This document shows, in pieces, positions 1 through 6,673 of a DNA stretch of 14,845 nt. Every line of letters starts with the position of its first letter. The first letter of the stretch is position 1. The translations under genes and the position numbers were made by a program. Under the pieces are notes generated by a model, which was given only the letters and a program-made list of their open reading frames with translations, searched no databases and had not been told where the DNA came from. Source of the stretch: Xanthobacteraceae bacterium (GTDB lineage Bacteria; Pseudomonadota; Alphaproteobacteria; Rhizobiales; Xanthobacteraceae); the NCBI GenBank assembly GCA_030039105.1, contig JASHQO010000264.1:1-14845 (forward strand). Direction: 5' to 3'.

Positions 1-190
1 TGGGAGGTGCATCCCTGGACGGGGACAGGCGAAGGCGGGTAACACCCGTGCAGACCGAGTCCCCGGAAGCCTGGCCTGAAGCCGCACCCGGAGGACGACG
101 ACTCCTCCTGGGCAACGAGCCGCGGTGGAACGCCGTCAAGCGTGCGCGCTCCAAAAGGGCGCGCGCCGCATCGCAAGATGCGGGATAGTC
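1..190. other. Highly structured segment, possible 3' part of an RNA gene or repeat
   Basis: No convincing protein is encoded here. The + strand can fold into a run of strong stem-loops: 21-26 with 59-64 (GGGGAC/GTCCCC) enclosing CGGGT/ACCCG (36-40/44-48); 87-95 with 103-112 (CCCGGAGGA against TCCTCC-T-GGG, one bulge); 144-149 with 159-164 (GCGCGC) around an A-rich loop; and 166-172 with 177-183 (CCGCATC/GATGCGG) closed by a GCAA tetraloop of the stable GNRA class. A T-rich tract follows at 222-240. I recognise no known RNA family: the conserved blocks of RNase P RNA, tmRNA, SRP RNA and cobalamin riboswitches are absent. It could be the 3' part of an RNA gene that starts left of the window, or a dispersed structured repeat. 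One + frame is open from the left edge to 191, but its translation is arginine- and alanine-rich and not recognisable. Confidence 0.3.
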
Positions 191-242
191 ACCTGCGTTT
201 GCCGGCGTTCCGCATCCTTCGATTTTCTTTTTCTTCTTTCTT

Positions 243-332
243 CGTAGCCCGGATGGAGCGCAGCGTAATCCGGGGCGGCGGTGCCGCCGGATGCTGCGTT
301 CCCGGATTACGCTGCGCTCCATCCGGGCTACG
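243..332. repeat. Perfect 32-bp inverted repeat (REP/BIME-like palindromic element)
   Basis: The left arm (243-274) and right arm (301-332) are exact reverse complements over all 32 bases, beginning CGTAGCCCGGATGGAGCGC. The 26-base spacer holds its own small dyad, GGCGG-TG-CCGCC. As RNA this makes a very stable hairpin. Elements of this type (GTAGCCCGGATG...) are, to my recollection, widely dispersed between genes in Bradyrhizobium-like genomes. It lies between the structured segment at the left edge and the oxygenase gene, so it may act as a bidirectional terminator or simply be a mobile palindromic repeat. Only this one copy is visible in the window. Confidence 0.85.
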
Positions 333-360
333 GTTGGTTACGGTTGGCTACGGTTTGCGA
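331..360 (+). repeat. Three degenerate tandem 10-mers beside the inverted repeat
   Basis: CGGTTGGTTA (331-340), CGGTTGGCTA (341-350) and CGGTTTGCGA (351-360) follow head to tail. The first overlaps the end of the palindrome by two bases, so the array looks like slippage products at its edge. No function is suggested. Confidence 0.6.
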
Positions 361-610
361 AGCTGGCGTGAGGCAAGACGACGGGCAGGCCCCACCCCTG
401 CCGTGGTTTGCTCCGAGCCGGTTTCGCGCTTCACGTGACTGAAATCTGGCGGCACGCGATCCATCGCGATCGCGCGAACGAGCTCGTCGTCGTGTTTACC
501 CGGCATTAACCGCGCGTCGCGCGACGTTTCGCGAAACTTAAAGACCGCGCGGTAACATCGACACAGTTCCCTTGCGCAATGCCAGCCTTGCAACGACCCC
601 GATCCATTCG
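361..610. other. Intergenic leader of the oxygenase gene with two abutting palindromes
   Basis: No gene is supported here. Just upstream of the oxygenase lie two perfect palindromes that touch: GTCGCGCGAC (516-525) and GTTTCGCGAAAC (526-537). Together they could be an operator for a dimeric repressor, or CG-rich coincidence. No clear -35/-10 pair or Shine-Dalgarno sequence was found before either candidate start of the oxygenase (TTG 572, ATG 611). Confidence 0.4.
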
Positions 611-1834
611 ATGACCGCGAAACGATTCAATGCCTGCGAAGTCGCCGTGATCGGAGCCGGTCCCTACGGCATGTCGGTTGCGGCGCATCTGAGGCGCGCG
701 GGCGTGTCGACGCGGGTGTTCGGCGTGCCGATGGCATTTTGGCGGAACCACATGCCGAAGGGCATGCGGCTTCGTTCGCCGTGGCGGGCCACGGACCTGT
801 CGGATCCTGACGGCACGCTGTCGCTCGACGCGTTTGCCGAGCGTCACAGCGTCGATCGTGACAAGCCGCTCGCGCTCGAAAACTTCGTCGCCTATGGCGA
901 ATGGTTTCAGGGCAACGCCCTGCCCGACATCGACCGGCGGCCGGTACGGTTGGTCGAAGAGACCGGCTCAGGCTTCCAAATCGAGCTCGTCGACGGCGAC
1001 ATCTTCGCCGTCCATCGCCTGGTCGTCGCCACCGGCCTTGCCAACCAGGACTATCGGCCGCGCGAATTCCACGACCTGCCGGCAACGCTGGTCAGCCACG
1101 CCGGCGAGCACACCGATTTCGCGCCGATGCAGGGCAAGCACGTCGCGGTGATCGGGCGCGGCCAAAGCGCCTGCGAATCCGCGGCGCTGCTCGCCGAAGC
1201 CGGCGCCGACGTCGAGCTGGTCAGCCGCGGCGAGGTGCACTGGCTCGGCAGCGCCGAAAGCCACCGGATGACCGCGAGCGCACGATTGCGCCAAGCGCTG
1301 GCGGCGCCGTCCGCCGTCGGACCCTTTCCGTTGAGCTGGCTGGTCGAGGTGCCGGACCTGGTCCGGCATCTGCCGTTTGAACTGCGTCAACGGTTCGGCA
1401 CGCGTTGCCTGCGGGCGGCCGCTTCCGGATGGCTGAAGCCGCGGTTCGCCAAGGTCAAATGCGATGCCGGGCGCACCATCGTGGGCGCCCGCGCCGACGC
1501 CGACCGGATCGTGCTCGAGCTCGATACCGGCCCGCGCACGTTCGATCATGTAGTTCTCGGCACCGGCTACCGCATCGACATTTCCCGCATCGGCATCCTC
1601 TCGCCGCAACTCTTGAGCAAGATCGCGCGCGCCGGCGGATCGCCGTTGCTGCGCTCGGAATTCGAATCGAGCGTGCCGCGCCTGCACTTCGTCGGTTCGT
1701 ACGCCGTCGCAAGCTTTGGCCCGCTGCTCCGCTTCGTCGCCGGCACGGCCTATGCCGCTCGCGCAGTGACCCGGGCGACGCTAGACGGCGGAGCAACGCA
1801 CTCCGTCGCCGAGTTCTCGGCGCCGTCCCGATGA
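611..1834 (+). CDS. FAD/NAD(P)-binding oxidoreductase, flavin monooxygenase-like
   Basis: A soluble two-dinucleotide-fold flavoprotein of 407 residues, as in flavin-containing and N-hydroxylating monooxygenases. The FAD-binding motif GAGPYG sits at residues 15-20 after a short beta strand (VAVI). A second Rossmann motif, GRGQSA, at 182-187 follows VAVI and should bind NAD(P)H. A late LGTGY strand (316-320) and the closing HFVGS segment (359-363) are the usual final FAD-contact elements. The substrate cannot be read from the sequence. ATG 611 is chosen; an in-frame TTG at 572 would add 13 residues, but neither has a clear ribosome binding site. The stop overlaps the start of the ATP-grasp gene (ATGA), so the two are very probably co-translated. 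The family assignment is solid; monooxygenase rather than a plain reductase is inference. Confidence 0.85.
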   Translation: MTAKRFNACEVAVIGAGPYGMSVAAHLRRAGVSTRVFGVPMAFWRNHMPKGMRLRSPWRATDLSDPDGTLSLDAFAERHSVDRDKPLALENFVAYGEWFQGNALPDIDRRPVRLVEETGSGFQIELVDGDIFAVHRLVVATGLANQDYRPREFHDLPATLVSHAGEHTDFAPMQGKHVAVIGRGQSACESAALLAEAGADVELVSRGEVHWLGSAESHRMTASARLRQALAAPSAVGPFPLSWLVEVPDLVRHLPFELRQRFGTRCLRAAASGWLKPRFAKVKCDAGRTIVGARADADRIVLELDTGPRTFDHVVLGTGYRIDISRIGILSPQLLSKIARAGGSPLLRSEFESSVPRLHFVGSYAVASFGPLLRFVAGTAYAARAVTRATLDGGATHSVAEFSAPSR

Positions 1835-3054
1835 CAACTCCACAGACCGGCGCGCTCGTCCTCGGCGGCGCTCATGGCAGCCTCGAGATCGCCCGCAGTC
1901 TCGGCCGGCGCGGCATCCCGGTCTGGCTGGCGACCAGCGACAATCCGCTGCCGACGCTGTCACGCTACGTCACACGCAACTTTTCCTGGCCCGGCCCGGC
2001 TTGGCGCGGCGCCGAGGGCTTCCTCGCCGACCTGGCCGAGCGCCATGGGCTCGGCGGTTGGGTGTTGTTCGCCGGCGGCGACGCCGAAGCACAGCTCATC
2101 GCGCAGAGCCGCAAGGCGCTCGGCGCGCTGTTCACGCTGACGACGCCGGCCTGGGATGTCGTGCGTTTCGCCATCGACAAGCGCGCCATGAATGCCCGCG
2201 CCGCCGAGCTTGGCTTGGCGGCACCGCGCAGCCGCTACCCGCGCAGCCGCGACGATCTTGCCGACCTCGGCTTGCGCTTTCCGGTCGCGATCAAGCCCTC
2301 GACCTGCGAAGGACGCAGCGCCTTCGTCAACGCCAAGGCCTGGCGGGCGGACGACACGCAGGCTCTGCTCGCGCGCTACGACGAGATCGAGGCCGTCGCC
2401 GGCGCCGACCGCATTATGGTGCAGGAGCTGATCCCGGGCGACGGCCGGACGCAATTCTCCTACGCCGCCGTCTGGGACCGCGGCACGCCGATCGGAACGT
2501 TGGTGGCACGGCGTTGCCGCCAATATCCGATCGACTTCGGCTTCACCAGCACCTTCGTCGAGACGATCGTGCAGCAGGACGTCGAGAGTGCCGCCTGCCG
2601 TTTTCTGAAATCGCTCGATTACAGCGGGCTGGTCGAGATCGAGTTCAAGTACGACGCGCGCGACGGCGCCTACAGGATGCTGGACGTCAATGCGCGGACC
2701 TGGACGTGGATCGCGCTCGGCGCCGCGGCCGGGGTCGATTTCCCCGCCTTGGCGTGGCAGCTCGCCCGCGGCGAGCGAGTCGCGCCGCTCGCCGCCCGTG
2801 CCGGCGTCACCTGGCGTTATCTGTCGCGCGACCTGGTCGCGGCGGCGCAGGCGATGCTGCTCGGCATGTCGCGGCCGGCCGACGGCGCGAGCCTGCTTCA
2901 TCCTGCCGACGCTGCGGCCGTATTCGCCTGGGACGACCCGCTGCCGGCGGCGCTCGATTTACCCTTGGTGGCAACGCGCGTGACGAGACGCAGGCTTGCG
3001 CGCGGCGAGCGCGACCTGGCGGCTGCGCCGCAATCGGCCCGAACGGGATCATGA
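1831..3054 (+). CDS. ATP-grasp domain protein (carboxylate-amine ligase-like)
   Basis: A 407-residue protein with an ATP-grasp fold. ATP-grasp enzymes activate a carboxylate as an acyl-phosphate and join it to an amine, thiol or other nucleophile. Residues 1-35 form a Rossmann-like pre-ATP-grasp strand (LVLGGAHGSLEIARSLGRRG). The ATP-binding lysine is K155 in PVAIKPS, followed by VQELIPG (197-203). The metal-binding acidic region is VEIEFKYD (268-275) with DVNART (285-290). The stretch RRCRQYPIDFGFTSTFVET (227-245) is an Arg- and Tyr-containing loop typical of this ligase subgroup. Start ATG 1831 overlaps the stop of the upstream oxygenase by 4 bp, so this is the second gene of a two-gene unit. 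The substrate is unknown. The gene ends 8 bp before the convergent TadG-like gene. Confidence 0.85.
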   Translation: MTTPQTGALVLGGAHGSLEIARSLGRRGIPVWLATSDNPLPTLSRYVTRNFSWPGPAWRGAEGFLADLAERHGLGGWVLFAGGDAEAQLIAQSRKALGALFTLTTPAWDVVRFAIDKRAMNARAAELGLAAPRSRYPRSRDDLADLGLRFPVAIKPSTCEGRSAFVNAKAWRADDTQALLARYDEIEAVAGADRIMVQELIPGDGRTQFSYAAVWDRGTPIGTLVARRCRQYPIDFGFTSTFVETIVQQDVESAACRFLKSLDYSGLVEIEFKYDARDGAYRMLDVNARTWTWIALGAAAGVDFPALAWQLARGERVAPLAARAGVTWRYLSRDLVAAAQAMLLGMSRPADGASLLHPADAAAVFAWDDPLPAALDLPLVATRVTRRRLARGERDLAAAPQSARTGS

Positions 3055-3062
3055 GCCTCGCG

Positions 3063-4394
3063 TCAGTTCGTCAGCCGGGCCGTCGCGATTGCCTGACCAA
3101 ACAGCGCCTGCATCGCCGCCGTGATGTCGCCGTCGGTCGTCACCTGGAAGAACATGCCGGTCGACGCGCAGCTCTCCATGTTGGCGGCGATCTGGCTCTG
3201 GTACGGCGCGACCCAGCTATTGTACCAGGAGTTTGTCGTCAGCGGCAGATACTCGGTGTACAGCACCGCGATCTGGATGCCGCGATTCTTGATGGTCGTG
3301 CACCACGCGGTGTTGAACGGCTGCTGACAGCGGTTGCTGCCGCTCAGCGGCTGCGAGCAACTGGTGTTGGCCTCGTCGTCGACGCCGTCGGAGACGATGA
3401 ACAGCACCTCCTGCGGAGTCGAGGTCGGCGTGCCGAGGCCCGGATTGGGCATGATGCCGTTGATCTGCGACATCGCGGTCTCGAAGTTGGTGTCCATGTC
3501 GCTGTTGTTGTTGGTGCTGGTAAGCCAGTTGTTCTTGTAGACTTCGAGCACGTTGATGTTGCCGGCCGCCGTCTTCGCCGTCGCCAGATTCGAGGTCAGT
3601 GCTTGAATGGTGCTGAGGCCGTTATTGGCAAAGGTGTAGATCGCCATCTGATACTGCGAGGTGTTGGAACCCTCGGTGGCTGCGGCCGTGGTCGCCATCG
3701 ATTGCGTGGCGCTGGCCAGATTCTGTATCCGCGTCACCACGCCGAGCTTTTGCGCGAGTGTATAGTTATCCTCGCCGTTGGGATTGCCGAGGTTGTCGGC
3801 GGCTGGATCGGACTCATGGCAGGCGAAGGCGCAGCCGCCCTGGGCCGAGGTGTTGTTGACCATCGTCTGAATGCCAGCGCTCGTCGCCGCGATATCCATC
3901 GACGGCGAATTGTCGAGCAGCAGGTAGAAATTGATGTTCACCGACAAGCCCGCTTGCGCGGTTGCCGTGCCGTTGACGGTGGTCGTCTGGATGCCCATTA
4001 CGCCCATGAAGGTGTTGGTCTTGGTCGCGCTGTAGCTCACCACGGCGGTGCGGCCGGCACTGCCGTCGGTCACCGTGACGGTCACGTTGTTGATCGTGAC
4101 GTTCTTGAGATTGGTGGCCTCCGAGTTGAAGACGGTCGTGGCCACGGTCTGGGCGTTGGTGGACGTATCGGTGATTTCGGTGTGGTCGACTGCCGCCAGC
4201 GCCGCCGCGTCGGCAACCGCCTGCAGCTTGGCCTTCGCCATGTTTGCGGCCGAGTAGTCGACGCCGGCGCCGACCGCGAAAATGATCGGCACGGAAGCCA
4301 GTGCGACGAACAGCGCCATGGCGCCGTCATCGTGCCGGCGGAAGCGTCCGACTTGATCGAGCGCGTTGCGAAACAGGCCAAGAAAATGTGCCAT
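3063..4394 (-). CDS. TadE/TadG-like pilus-assembly protein with von Willebrand A domain
   Basis: A 443-residue protein with the TadE/TadG N-terminus: a charged start, then one membrane segment (about 24-47) beginning DDGAMALFVALASVP and running into VDYS, followed by an Ala-rich helix (48-70). The rest should be outside the cytoplasmic membrane. A vWA domain starts near 155; its metal-ion site motif is D161-N-S163-P-S165, with a second acidic motif SDGVDD (335-340). Six cysteines (188, 192, 346, 356, 365, 409) lie in the exported part and could pair. The middle is rich in Asn, Thr and Ser, common in surface proteins. TadG proteins are minor components of Flp/Tad secretion systems, but no other tad gene is in the window, so this is an orphan copy. 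It starts at ATG 4394 without a strong Shine-Dalgarno sequence. Confidence 0.85.
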   Translation of the reverse strand: MAHFLGLFRNALDQVGRFRRHDDGAMALFVALASVPIIFAVGAGVDYSAANMAKAKLQAVADAAALAAVDHTEITDTSTNAQTVATTVFNSEATNLKNVTINNVTVTVTDGSAGRTAVVSYSATKTNTFMGVMGIQTTTVNGTATAQAGLSVNINFYLLLDNSPSMDIAATSAGIQTMVNNTSAQGGCAFACHESDPAADNLGNPNGEDNYTLAQKLGVVTRIQNLASATQSMATTAAATEGSNTSQYQMAIYTFANNGLSTIQALTSNLATAKTAAGNINVLEVYKNNWLTSTNNNSDMDTNFETAMSQINGIMPNPGLGTPTSTPQEVLFIVSDGVDDEANTSCSQPLSGSNRCQQPFNTAWCTTIKNRGIQIAVLYTEYLPLTTNSWYNSWVAPYQSQIAANMESCASTGMFFQVTTDGDITAAMQALFGQAIATARLTN

Positions 4395-4656
4395 GTGCCA
4401 AGCCCCGAATGTGTTGCCCGGTCACGGCCGCTCCGGCTTGCGGAGACAATCGATCCTCAGCCCATGACCGGCGCGCCCTCAAACGCGCGGATAGGGCTCC
4501 AGATAAAGTTCCAACCTTGAAGAATAGTGAAGCCGACCGCCGAATCGTGGCCCCTAGTTTTCCGACAATTGCGCACGAAATGCGCAACCGATTGGAAAGC
4601 ATTTTGCCGAGAGCGCCAAGAGCCGTATTTTTTTCGCGAAATGACGCTCGGCGACG
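4395..4656. other. Intergenic region with a 7-bp inverted repeat
   Basis: No gene is seen. A perfect inverted repeat TTGCGCA-CGAAA-TGCGCAA lies at 4569-4587, between the 3' end of the Cys-rich gene and the start of the TadG-like gene, both on the minus strand. It has no adjoining T-run on either strand, so an operator for the TadG-like gene is as likely as a terminator. A run of seven T (+ strand) lies near 4628-4634 without a convincing stem in front of it. Confidence 0.4.
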
Positions 4657-4917
4657 TCAGAGATGGCACCGCAATATGCCGTTCCAGTCGCAATAGCCGT
4701 GGCCGAGATGACAGCAGCCGAACGATGCCGGCGAGCAAAAATAGAATTGATAGTCGATGCCGCAATGGTTCGAGCAGTACGGCCGGTTGGTGAAGCTCTC
4801 GAAGCTGCAATGGTTGCGAAACACCGGCGGCAGTTGCTCCGGCGTCTGCCAATCGGCGCGGCAAGCCGACGAGAAAGCGAGACCAGCCAGAACCGATAGT
4901 GCAATCGCCTTTATCAT
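4657..4917 (-). CDS. Small secreted cysteine-rich protein, unknown function
   Basis: An 86-residue protein that I do not recognise. Residues 1-21 (MIKAIALSVLAGLAFSSAC, then RA) form a clear Sec signal peptide, with cleavage likely after A21. The mature part of about 65 residues has eight cysteines (37, 48, 52, 61, 68, 69, 76, 84), an even number that would allow four disulfides, plus several aromatic and His residues. The open frame extends far upstream inside the kinase gene, but that extension is arginine-rich noise. ATG 4917 is chosen because it starts the signal peptide and sits 11 bp after the kinase stop, with GAGG about ten bases upstream. The tight spacing suggests co-transcription with the kinase. 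It could be a periplasmic redox, metal-binding or sensor-accessory protein; none of these is shown. Confidence 0.75.
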   Translation of the reverse strand: MIKAIALSVLAGLAFSSACRADWQTPEQLPPVFRNHCSFESFTNRPYCSNHCGIDYQFYFCSPASFGCCHLGHGYCDWNGILRCHL

Positions 4918-4928
4918 GGCATTTCGCC

Positions 4929-6596
4929 TCATTCGTCGGCGCGTGTCAGGGCCGGTTGGGAAGGATCGGATGAATCGGCAATCGACGGCGCTTCCGCCGC
5001 GGCCGCCGGCGCGATCGAAGTCGCAGGCTTGCGCGGCAGCCGTATGACGAAGCGCGAGCCCTCGCCTTCCTTGCTCGTCACCTCGACGCGACCGCCGTGC
5101 AGGTCGACCGCCATCTTGACGAGGTAAAGGCCAACCCCGGTGCCGACGATGCCCGAGACATTGCTGCCGCGATGATAGCGCTCGAACAGCCGGTCGAGAT
5201 CGGCTATCGGAATGCCGATGCCGTGGTCGGTGATGGCGACGACGACCTCCTCGGCAACGCTTTCGGCGCCGACCTCGATGACGCCGCCATCCGGCGAATA
5301 TTTGATGGCGTTGGACAGAAGATTGCTGAACGTCTGGAACAGCAGCTTCGGATCGCCGACCATCCGCACCGGCGCGGTCGCTATCCGCTCGACGAGCTGC
5401 GCTCCCGGAACCATCTCGCGATGCAATTGGCAAACCTCCTGCAACAGCGCCATCACGTCAAAAGCATCGGGATGGAAATAATGGGCGGCACCGCCATCGA
5501 CCAGGCGCGAGGAGTTGAGCAGATTGTCGATCAGATGGGTCAAGCGCAGCACGGCGCTGCGCACCTTGCCGGCGCGTTCGCCGATCTCGCCTGGCGCCAC
5601 GGCGTCTTTCATCTTGATCAAGCGGCGGGCATGGCCGTCGATCACGGTGAGCGGCGTGCGAAATTCGTGCGAGGCCATGGAGACGAAATTGCGCTGCAGC
5701 AGGGCCAGGCGTTGCTCTTGCGCCAATTGCTCCGCCAGCATGGCCGCCTGGCGGGCGAGCACGCGCTGGCTGCGCATCAATTCGATGGCATTATTGCGGA
5801 ACACCACGGTGGCCGAGGCCATCTCGCCGATCTCGTCGAGCCGCCCGGTTTCCGGGATGTCGATGTCGGTATCGTTCCTGGCGAGGCGCCGCATGCGGCC
5901 GGCAAGCTGCAGGAGCGGTGCGGAAATCGACCTGCTGATGTGGATCAGCGCCGCGACCACCAGGATCGCGGCCACCGCCACGGCCAGCACGATGAGCCAG
6001 AACGCATACTGATAGGCCACCGCAAGGCGATCGCTCGCCGCCTGGGCGCTGGCGACGGCCTGATCGGTAAGTTGGCCGAGCGTGTCGCTTGCGGCGTTGT
6101 AGGCCGCCCGCGAGGTGCCACTATAGATCGCGATCGCCTCGGCCTTGCGATCGCCACGCGACAGCACCAGCATCTGATTGACGATCTTGCGATAGTCGTT
6201 CCACCGCGCCTTGAAACGATCGTACAGCTCGTTCTCCGCGGCATCGTGCGGAATCTTTTCGAAGCCGCGCTCGGCCTGTGCGATCGACCGGTCGAGCTCG
6301 GCCATTTGCTGCTCGGCCGCGGCCGTGTCGGCGGCCGCGGCCGACAACAAGTTGCCGCCTTCGATGGCACGGAAGTCGGAGGTGTAATTGTTGAGATCGC
6401 CGAGTACCCGGGTGGTCGGCAGCCAGACTTCGGCGACATCCGCCGACTGCCGGTTGAAATTGCTCAGCCGCCAGATGCTGAACGTGCCGAGCACGCAGAC
6501 CAAGAGAAAAAAGGCGAGAAAAACCCCCGCAAGATGATAGCGGATCGATTGCGGTCGCCGCGTCAGGTCGGCCCAGCGCTGCGGGGGAAGCTGCAA
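4929..6596 (-). CDS. Membrane sensor histidine kinase (HAMP-HisKA-HATPase)
   Basis: A 555-residue sensor kinase. TM1 is about 20-43 and TM2 about 198-220. They bracket a periplasmic, Ala-rich helical domain of about 155 residues, resembling the four-helix-bundle sensors of chemoreceptors. A HAMP domain follows (about 221-273) and then a coiled coil (275-302). The HisKA box FVSMASHEFRTPLT carries the phosphoacceptor H310. The ATPase domain shows the N box FSNLLSNAIKYS (423-434), DHGIGIP (457-463) and GTGVGL (485-490). After 523 comes an Ala/Pro/Ser-rich tail. The start is TTG 6596: AAGGAG lies 8 bases before it and no Met precedes TM1. The response regulator is divergent 77 bp away. The stop is 11 bp before the Cys-rich gene. 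The stimulus is unknown. Confidence 0.92.
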   Translation of the reverse strand: MQLPPQRWADLTRRPQSIRYHLAGVFLAFFLLVCVLGTFSIWRLSNFNRQSADVAEVWLPTTRVLGDLNNYTSDFRAIEGGNLLSAAAADTAAAEQQMAELDRSIAQAERGFEKIPHDAAENELYDRFKARWNDYRKIVNQMLVLSRGDRKAEAIAIYSGTSRAAYNAASDTLGQLTDQAVASAQAASDRLAVAYQYAFWLIVLAVAVAAILVVAALIHISRSISAPLLQLAGRMRRLARNDTDIDIPETGRLDEIGEMASATVVFRNNAIELMRSQRVLARQAAMLAEQLAQEQRLALLQRNFVSMASHEFRTPLTVIDGHARRLIKMKDAVAPGEIGERAGKVRSAVLRLTHLIDNLLNSSRLVDGGAAHYFHPDAFDVMALLQEVCQLHREMVPGAQLVERIATAPVRMVGDPKLLFQTFSNLLSNAIKYSPDGGVIEVGAESVAEEVVVAITDHGIGIPIADLDRLFERYHRGSNVSGIVGTGVGLYLVKMAVDLHGGRVEVTSKEGEGSRFVIRLPRKPATSIAPAAAAEAPSIADSSDPSQPALTRADE

Positions 6597-6604
6597 GCAA
6601 CGAT

Positions 6605-6628
6605 CTCCTTAAACGACGTCGAATTATA
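6605..6628 (-). promoter_or_regulatory. Kinase Shine-Dalgarno and candidate -10 box
   Basis: On the minus strand AAGGAG (6610-6605) sits 8 bases before the TTG start of the kinase and fixes that start. A perfect -10 hexamer, TATAAT (6628-6623), lies just upstream, giving a leader of about 20 bases. The -35 match is poor, which would fit an activated promoter. Confidence 0.45.
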
Positions 6629-6673
6629 GTGTAGTTGTCTGCCGCCGGGAAACCGGAATCCGCATAGACGATT

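Noticed and set aside
1..190. RNase P RNA, tmRNA, SRP RNA, 6S RNA or cobalamin riboswitch
   Set aside because: None of the conserved sequence blocks of these families could be found.
331..360. CRISPR array
   Set aside because: Ten-base units with no spacers and no cas genes nearby.
142..438. 98-residue + strand frame
   Set aside because: It is translated through structured DNA and the palindromic repeat, so the protein is a by-product of the repeat.
348..593. 81-residue minus frame upstream of the oxygenase
   Set aside because: No domain or ribosome binding site, and it overlaps the palindromes and tandem 10-mers.
2001..4520. Very long open frame on the + strand (839 codons)
   Set aside because: It runs out of frame through the ATP-grasp gene and antisense through the TadG-like gene. 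Its translation is an Arg/Ala/Gly-rich shadow without domains.
4918..5433. Upstream extension of the Cys-rich gene to 258 residues
   Set aside because: The extension is Arg-rich, lies inside the kinase gene in another frame, and would bury the signal peptide.
5097..6629. Long + strand open frame opposite the histidine kinase
   Set aside because: Antisense shadow. The minus strand carries all kinase motifs in the right order.
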